From NCBI GenBank assembly GCA_026119935.1, contig JALRMH010000020.1:600122-664121 (forward strand): a stretch of 64,000 bases of DNA, written 5' to 3'. This document shows positions 59,179-64,000 of the stretch, one piece after another (positions within the stretch are counted from its first letter, which is position 1; each line of letters begins with the position of its first letter). This DNA comes from Endothia cerciana (taxonomy: Eukaryota > Ascomycota > Sordariomycetes > Diaporthales > Cryphonectriaceae). The notes beneath the pieces are model-generated. The model was not told the DNA's origin. It saw nothing but the letters and a program-made list of their open reading frames with translations, and did not search any database. The position numbers were made by a program, and so were the translations under genes.

Positions 59179-60005
59179 GATTCTTGCTCTGGCAATGGCA
59201 ACCATGGATGGAATGTGAGAATAATGGGGAGGGGTTGGTGTTTCCTTGCCTGATTTGCACTGCATGGTAGGCGGGACACGGATGCTAAATATGCAAAACA
59301 CAAATTTCTTTGCTTTGTGTCTTAACTGACCACACCTTTTTCCTTCGGGCACAGCCTTCTCGCATGCCCATATTGGCGTGTCTGTATCTTGCCCGAATGG
59401 TATTGAACAACGAAGGCGTTGGTATTTAATAGCAAGCCCTCGCCTGTGCTCGCTCGTGCTTCCAAGATTATAGTAACACAATCCATTGAGCCTAGGTTTC
59501 CTCGCCGTCTCGGTCAACTCGAACCAATTTCTCGACGTTCAGGGTTATCATTAGCCGTCCGGCGCCGTCGAATGCAAATATATTGGTATCCCGTCGATGA
59601 CTCACCCCTGGTGTATTAATATTGAAGCCCTGGAACATAATATTTCAAGTTGTCCCGCAGATCTTTCGTGGAGAACAGAATGAATAGAGCGCTTCAATAC
59701 ACCTGGTTCGGCCGAGAGTCTCCGGCCGAGATTTTGTATCTGGCATCCTAGTTTATTCCGCGTTTCTAAGTCGCCTGACAAAACATGGACAACAAGTAAA
59801 TGAATGTGTGCTGGTTACCATCGATCGAACTCATGCGGCAGCCCATTCGAGAGAAGGGGGCCCTGTATTCACACAGCCCACATGCAGGCCTTTCCAGGTG
59901 TGCCCCGCTGAACCCATATTTGCGCTGGTCAAGGGGGTTCCACGGCTCCACATCTTCCTCATGCAAACTTCATGGGTTGAAATTTTTCGACGACCTGTAC
60001 CGTCC
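59179..60005. other. Intergenic region, 3' of Mlp1/Tpr
   Basis: 3' UTR and spacer up to the tRNA gene; no coding sequence recognised. Confidence 0.6.
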
Positions 60006-60104
60006 GTCTGCCTAGTATAGTGGTCAGTACAGTTCGTTGTGGTCTCGATAAAGTCTCGTCAGATCAGTCCCGAACAGACCCATGTTCGATTCATGGGGCA
60101 GACA
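60006..60104 (+). tRNA. tRNA-His (anticodon GTG) with 27-nt intron
   Basis: Complete cloverleaf read by hand. Acceptor stem GTCTGCC (60006-60012) pairs perfectly with GGCAGAC (60097-60103). The D arm uses GTAT and GTAC around AGTGGTCA. The anticodon stem is GTTCG/CGAAC (60032-60036 and 60071-60075) with loop TTGTGG plus C, giving anticodon GTG at 60038-60040-ish. The T arm is CCATG, loop TTCGATT, CATGG. The intron 60043-60069 sits one base 3' of the anticodon, the canonical position. Mature length is 72 nt. The body GCCTAGTATAGTGGT is typical of fungal and other eukaryotic tRNA-His, where the extra 5' G is added after transcription. Confidence 0.93.
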
Positions 60105-60935
60105 CGCGTTGATATGGTGATGCTTTTGGTGGTTGGCGAAGCGGTGCGTCGACTTTGCAGATTTTTGATGCCGCGTGTTGGAAATTGCATCTGCACCTCG
60201 GGGTTAGGAACTCAACGAGCATGATATGATCAAATACGTGTCGACTAACCTCTCTTGGTCTATCACTATTTATCAGAACAAGTAATACAAAGTCTACTCC
60301 CTGAGCATGAAGTCAAACAGAAAGCTCGTCTCCCCAACAAGATTCCTTTCCACACCATGCGGTGAGGCTTTCGGCGGAGGGGACCTCGTCGGACGGGATG
60401 ACTGCCCAAGTTGCGTTCTAGAAGTCTGGCTGGTGATGCTGGGCTTGTCTGATTCCAACAGTGCCTCACGCCCTCGGGTTTCCAAAGCTCCCACGTCAAC
60501 AGCTGTCTCAAATCTTGGCTCTGAAGCACTTACGGTCAACTAGGTCGCCACCTGACCGGGGAATGGGACCGCAGCTGATCGGTATAGGAAACTAGAAGTG
60601 TCTGAAAGTTTGGTACGGAGGTAGTTGAAGGGTCGAGCAACCTGGTTTTGGGCAGCTCGGAATATTGCCTGCGAACAGGCGGCCTCGCGGCTAAATTCCA
60701 CGTTGCGCCCACGGCCGAATGTGCGGCATGTCTGCAGGGGTCTCACGCCTCTGGCTGGACATCTCCTCTCAGAAGTGTAACATTGACCACGATCGGGGAC
60801 GGCTGGGGAGCATTTAACACGCTACGGCTTGGGCATCTATGACGACCGGGTATTGGGCCTAGACTTGAGGATCGCGGAGATTATTAGTCGATAGCCTTGG
60901 CTTGCCGGTCACGCAGTCAACTTGACTACATGGTA
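60105..60935. other. Intergenic region between tRNA and transposon
   Basis: Only short frames without domain similarity. Ends at the TA target-site copy (60934-60935). Confidence 0.6.
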
Positions 60936-60994
60936 AGTCAGAGGGGGGGGTTTTCGGCCACCCGGGGTTTTCGGCCACCCCGGCCGTCCTCACC
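60936..60994 (+). repeat. Left terminal inverted repeat (59 bp)
   Basis: Identical to the reverse complement of 62735-62793. It contains G8 and two tandem copies of GGTTTTCGGCCACCC, giving a nested direct repeat within the TIR. Confidence 0.95.
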
Positions 60995-61034
60995 ACATAC
61001 ACACACACATATATATATTAACTACTTTTCTATT

Positions 61035-62642
61035 CTATTCACCCACTATGATGTAATCCTCCTTATCAGTAGGTAATTCGATATTGTTCTCTTCATCCAG
61101 ACTATCCTTATGTCGATTGACTATATTTTAAGCCCTCTGTATAGCTTTAATCCCTGCAAACTTCGAATTCGGGCTTATATCGACCTTTCTTCTTTTACTA
61201 GGCCTCTAAGCCTTAATCTGCCTCTTCAACGCTTTATTTTCCTCTAATACCTTAGCGAATTCGAGGTCTCTTTCATTATATGCTTTTTATATCTTCCTAG
61301 ATAGTATACAGCAGCCTGAGTCTGTTGAAAGATAGTGCTGATTCTCCTGCAACTGATGATATAGCTGTCTAGCTTTTCGAGGAGTTAAAAAAATAACTAG
61401 CTAGCTTGAGGAAGCTTTCTAGGAAAGCTTAGGCGCTGTTGATTATATTAAGCCTGAATTTAGTTAGATCTAAGTGCTTAGTTAACTATTTTTAAAGAGA
61501 AGAGAACTTAAAAGCGCTTTAGAAAGCTTTAAAGGCTATAGATTAGTTGCTTTCTATTTAAATTAGATATTCTAGCTAGAAAGGCCTTCTAAGCAAGCTA
61601 AATAATAGTTCTTAGGGAATAATTGCTTATTAAAGATTATTGAATTCCCTTATTAGCTTAAACTATTAACTTTCTTTCTATATACTTATTTAAAAAATAA
61701 AAAGACTCTTAGATTAAAAAGCTGAAGAATATAAAAGATATAAAGAAGTAAGTAAAATAATAGAATATTATTTTAAAAATATTTCTATATAAATTTATTA
61801 ATTCTATAGCTGCTATAGCTATTTAAAATTAATAATTTAACTTCTAAAAAATTTGCTAGCTAGCTATTAAAAATAAAGATCGTTTTAAGCTATTTAAGTG
61901 CTATTTTATTATTAGTCTATCTATTTTATATAGTAGTGAATTATTAGCCTTTAAAAGGCTTTAAATTAATATGAAATTATTATTATTATACTATTTATCT
62001 TTTGAAAATCACTAGAGGAAAGAGATAGCTACTAATAGCAGAGATATACTCGATAAAAGAGGTCTAGGCTTTTAATCTAAGCTCTTTCCTCAGAATTAAA
62101 TACAAAGAGGAGCCTCTGAGGACTAATCTATTCTCTCCTTAGCCTTTTATAAGGCCAACTTCATCTATATTCTATCGATTAGCTGGCTTAATAGCTTAGA
62201 TCTGAGGAAGATTGAAAAGACGAAACTAGGGCTGAATTACTTTTGTTATAGCTCTATTAGTTTGTTCAGAAGCAATCTAGTGGGTCTTCCTGACTCGTAT
62301 CTCTAGATTTCTCTTCAAAAAAGCCTGAGTCTATTTAGTCCTAAGGGCTTGAGGGTCTCCACAGATCTCGAGGATCTGTTAAGCAAAGTGCCTGAGTTCT
62401 GAATAGCTGGGTAGAAGGCCTAAGCTTTTCTGAATAAGGATCTATTCAGCAAGTCTTCTTTCTTAGTTAATAGAGAGCCTTTGCTGGTTTTCGTAGGCTG
62501 TTTTATACGATTCGCTTCCTTCTAGACGAGCTTGAAGAGTAGTCCTTAGGATGCCCTATTTCTTCGAGGCCTGCTGCTAAGACAAGCCTTTTCTGATAGC
62601 CTCGATGGCCTGATTTAGCTCAAACTCGAAATATAGCTTCAT
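61035..62642 (-). pseudogene. Mutated pogo/Fot1-like transposase
   Basis: From a candidate ATG at 62642-62640 the frame gives an N-terminal psq-type helix-turn-helix (NQAIEAIRKGLS, followed by QQASKK and TTLQARLEGSESYK). It is interrupted by TAG codons at 62579-62577 and 62558-62556, where Trp is expected, and by TAA codons where Gln is expected. Near 61.06-61.25 kb the same strand reads LEENKALKRQIKA, a basic PSKRRKVDISPNSKFAGIKA segment and a C-terminal acidic tail, which is the usual C-terminus of Fot1-family transposases. A terminal stop is at 61037-61035. Trp-to-stop and Gln-to-stop changes are those expected from CpA-to-TpA transitions (RIP). The catalytic centre is too damaged to assign by eye. 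Confidence 0.85.
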
Positions 62643-62734
62643 GATAGTTGTATGAAGGTTTGTTGAGAAGATAAAGTTATCTGGATTAAAATTGGTTGAG
62701 GAAAAGCTATCAAACTGAAGGGGGTTGAAGAAGC

Positions 62735-62793
62735 GGTGAGGACGGCCGGGGTGGCCGAAAACCCCGGGTGGCCGAAAACCCCCCCCTCTGACT
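62735..62793 (-). repeat. Right terminal inverted repeat (59 bp)
   Basis: Exact reverse complement of the left repeat, ending CTCTGACT next to TA. Confidence 0.95.
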
Positions 62794-62861
62794 TAAGGAG
62801 ATGGGAATGGTCGCCCGAAACAGCAGTCGATAGCCGCTACGAGAGCTGAAAAAGAAGAACA

Positions 62862-63092
62862 TGCATAACGAATGATACAATGTGGTTAGCAACTGTAGAA
62901 CGAGTGATGCAATGTGGTTAGCGACTGTAGAACGAGTGATGCAATGTGGTTAGCGACTGTAGAACGAGTGATGAAATGTGGTTAGCAACTGTAGAACGAG
63001 TGATGCAATGTGGTTAGCAACTGTAGAACGAGTGATGCAATGTGGTTAGCGACTGTAGAACGAGTGATGCAATGTGGTCAGCAACTGTAGAA
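62862..63092. repeat. 32-bp minisatellite, about seven copies
   Basis: The motif CTGTAGAA recurs at exact 32-bp spacing from 62893 to 63085. Units read TGTAGAACGAGTGATGCAAT followed by GTGGTTAGCGAC, with single-base variants (GCGAC/GCAAC, ATGC/ATGA, GTTA/GTCA). The first copy is diverged. It begins about 70 bp from the transposon end and stops about 220 bp before the decarboxylase start codon. Confidence 0.93.
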
Positions 63093-63162
63093 TAACTTCC
63101 TGTAAGCCAGAGTGACTGCAAGCGCTATAGAGGTGGCCTATCTACATGACTGGACCTTCTTC

Positions 63163-63170
63163 TATATATA
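63163..63170 (+). promoter_or_regulatory. TATA-box-like element of the decarboxylase gene
   Basis: TATATATA lies about 140 bp before the start codon at 63311, in otherwise mixed sequence just after the minisatellite. Position is plausible for a fungal core promoter with a 5' UTR near 100 nt. Confidence 0.5.
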
Positions 63171-63310
63171 CCAGACAGGCAGGTCCCAGAACCCCCTCCA
63201 GATCAAGGGATATTAGACTCAGGCACTCGCCAGTCCAACCTCAATAGCATCATTGACGCCAACGCGCGCCCTCCATACTACCCCTCCACCTCCCAACACA
63301 ACCAACAACC

Positions 63311-63880
63311 ATGGCCAGCGTGGACCACGGACTCGAGCACGCCAGGGTTGGCTCCTGGTTCCTGGGTCCGCGGGCCGAGAACTTCGACCTCCTCAAGGAC
63401 TTCTTCGCCTGCATCCTGGACGACCAGAGGGTAGCACGCGAGTCCATGTACAGCCACGACCCGTCCTTCATCACGGCCGAGATGAGGGCCACCAAGGGCT
63501 TCAAGGAGAGCATCGCTAAGCTGTGGAAAGACGTCAAGAATCTATCCCAGGGCCTGGCTACCCACTCCATCCCGTTCTGGTCGCCCCGGTACAATGCCCA
63601 CATGAATATGGACACTGCCATGTCGAGCATCATTGGATGTAAGTTTCTTCCCGAGTGCTTCTGGTGTCGTGTCGTACCCTGGCATAAAAACTATTCAGCT
63701 GAATAATATCCCTCGCGGTGCGATTCAGATATGGCATCAATGATGTATAACCCCAACAACGTCGCTACCGAGGCTAGTCCCTTCACCACTGCCCTGGAGA
63801 AAGATGTCGGGATGCAGCTCTGCCGCATGCTAGGTTATAAGTCCTCCAGTGACTTCCCTGGATGGGGCCACATTACATGC
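63311..63880 (+). CDS. Group II PLP-dependent decarboxylase, 5' part only
   Basis: Exons 63311-63638 and 63729-63880, then a GTGAGT donor at 63881; the rest lies beyond the window or is lost in the homopolymer block. Residues 1-110 read HARVGSWFLGPRAENFDLLK, DPSFITAEMRATKGFKESI, and IPFWSPRYNAHMNMDTAMSS. Across the intron come YMASMMYNPNNVATEASPFT, ALEKDVGMQLCRMLGY and PGWGHITC. These are the N-terminal blocks of the PF00282 family (glutamate, tyrosine and aromatic L-amino-acid decarboxylases), with the N-P-N-N-V and H-I-T/A-C motifs. The PLP lysine is further downstream and not seen. Substrate cannot be decided from this part. Confidence 0.88.
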
Positions 63881-63929
63881 GTGAGTGAGAGCGAGAGTGA
63901 AAGTGGAACGGACGAGCGACGCGGGGCGG

Positions 63930-64000
63930 CCCCCCCCCCCCCCCCCCCCGGGGGCGGGGGGGGGGGGGGGGGCGGGGGGGGGGGGACGCGGACAACCAGA
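63930..64000. other. C/G homopolymer block at the window end
   Basis: A C-run of about 20 is followed by near-continuous G with a few C and A. It lies inside the second intron of the decarboxylase. The pattern looks like a low-quality or mis-assembled contig end rather than natural sequence. Confidence 0.7.

Larger units (their letters stand above)
60936..62793 (-). mobile_element. pogo/Fot1-type (Tc1-mariner superfamily) DNA transposon, RIP-damaged
   Basis: A 1858-bp element bounded by identical 59-bp terminal inverted repeats that start AGTCAGAGG, with a TA duplication on each side (60934-60935 and 62794-62795). The interior (about 61.0-62.7 kb) is strikingly AT-rich, rich in TA dinucleotides, and packed with stops in every frame, unlike the GC-rich flanks. 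The minus strand still translates to recognisable ends of a pogo/Fot1 transposase (see the pseudogene entry). TA targeting, size and transposase type all fit Fot1-like elements of ascomycetes. It is non-autonomous now, although intact ends might still be moved in trans. Confidence 0.92.

Noticed and set aside
62862..63092. Possible CRISPR-like array
   Set aside because: Units are contiguous 32-bp repeats without unique spacers, in a eukaryotic genome; it is a minisatellite.

Overview
The window is filamentous-fungal nuclear DNA (Ascomycota, Pezizomycotina, most likely a Sordariomycete). The support is short spliceosomal introns with GTRNGT donors and CTRAC branch points, two Zn(II)2Cys6 regulators, a Clr5-domain protein, conserved nuclear genes (complex I 51 kDa subunit, dynactin p27, PEX11, Mlp1/Tpr), an intron-bearing tRNA-His, and a pogo/Fot1-type transposon carrying CpA-to-TpA damage typical of RIP. 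Exon coordinates were derived by hand from splice sites, frame continuity and protein-family conservation.

Layout. 1-10.0 kb: gene-poor; one doubtful FAD-monooxygenase scrap. 10.0-13.0 kb: Zn2Cys6 regulator (+). 13.0-17.6 kb: microsatellite-rich, no convincing gene. 17.6-20.6 kb: low-complexity Ser/Pro-rich protein with poly-Q and poly-E (+). 21.3-23.2 kb: Clr5-domain protein (-). 24.8-27.6 kb: large ankyrin protein with a helical N-terminal domain (-). 27.6-32.9 kb: no convincing gene. 32.9-33.7 kb: NAD(P)-binding oxidoreductase (-), divergent from a Zn2Cys6/fungal_trans regulator (34.4-37.7 kb, +) whose correct protein needs two microexons of 6 and 4 nt. 38.2-40.2 kb: secreted GH43 glycosidase (+). 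41.0-42.0 kb: SAM methyltransferase (+). 42.7-43.7 kb: DOPA 4,5-dioxygenase-family protein (+). 44.8-46.6 kb: unusual fusion of an HFCD flavoprotein, an F-box-like segment and ankyrin-like repeats (+). 47.2-47.9 kb: dynactin subunit 6 (-). 48.6-50.2 kb: NDUFV1 (+). 50.8-52.1 kb: PEX11 family (+). 52.9-59.2 kb: Mlp1/Tpr nucleoporin (+). 60.0 kb: tRNA-His(GTG) with intron. 60.9-62.8 kb: RIP-damaged pogo/Fot1-like transposon with identical 59-bp inverted repeats and a TA target duplication. 62.9-63.1 kb: 32-bp minisatellite. 63.3 kb to the end: 5' part of a group II PLP-dependent decarboxylase, cut off by an artefact-like G/C homopolymer block.

The right half (about 44-60 kb) is a conserved housekeeping block. 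The left and middle parts are accessory: regulators, a secreted glycosidase, tailoring-type enzymes and recognition-type repeat proteins. I see no core biosynthetic enzyme (PKS, NRPS, terpene synthase), so a secondary-metabolite cluster is not established. The most distinctive items are the double-microexon regulator, the flavoprotein/F-box/ankyrin-like fusion, and the transposon with intact ends around a mutated interior.
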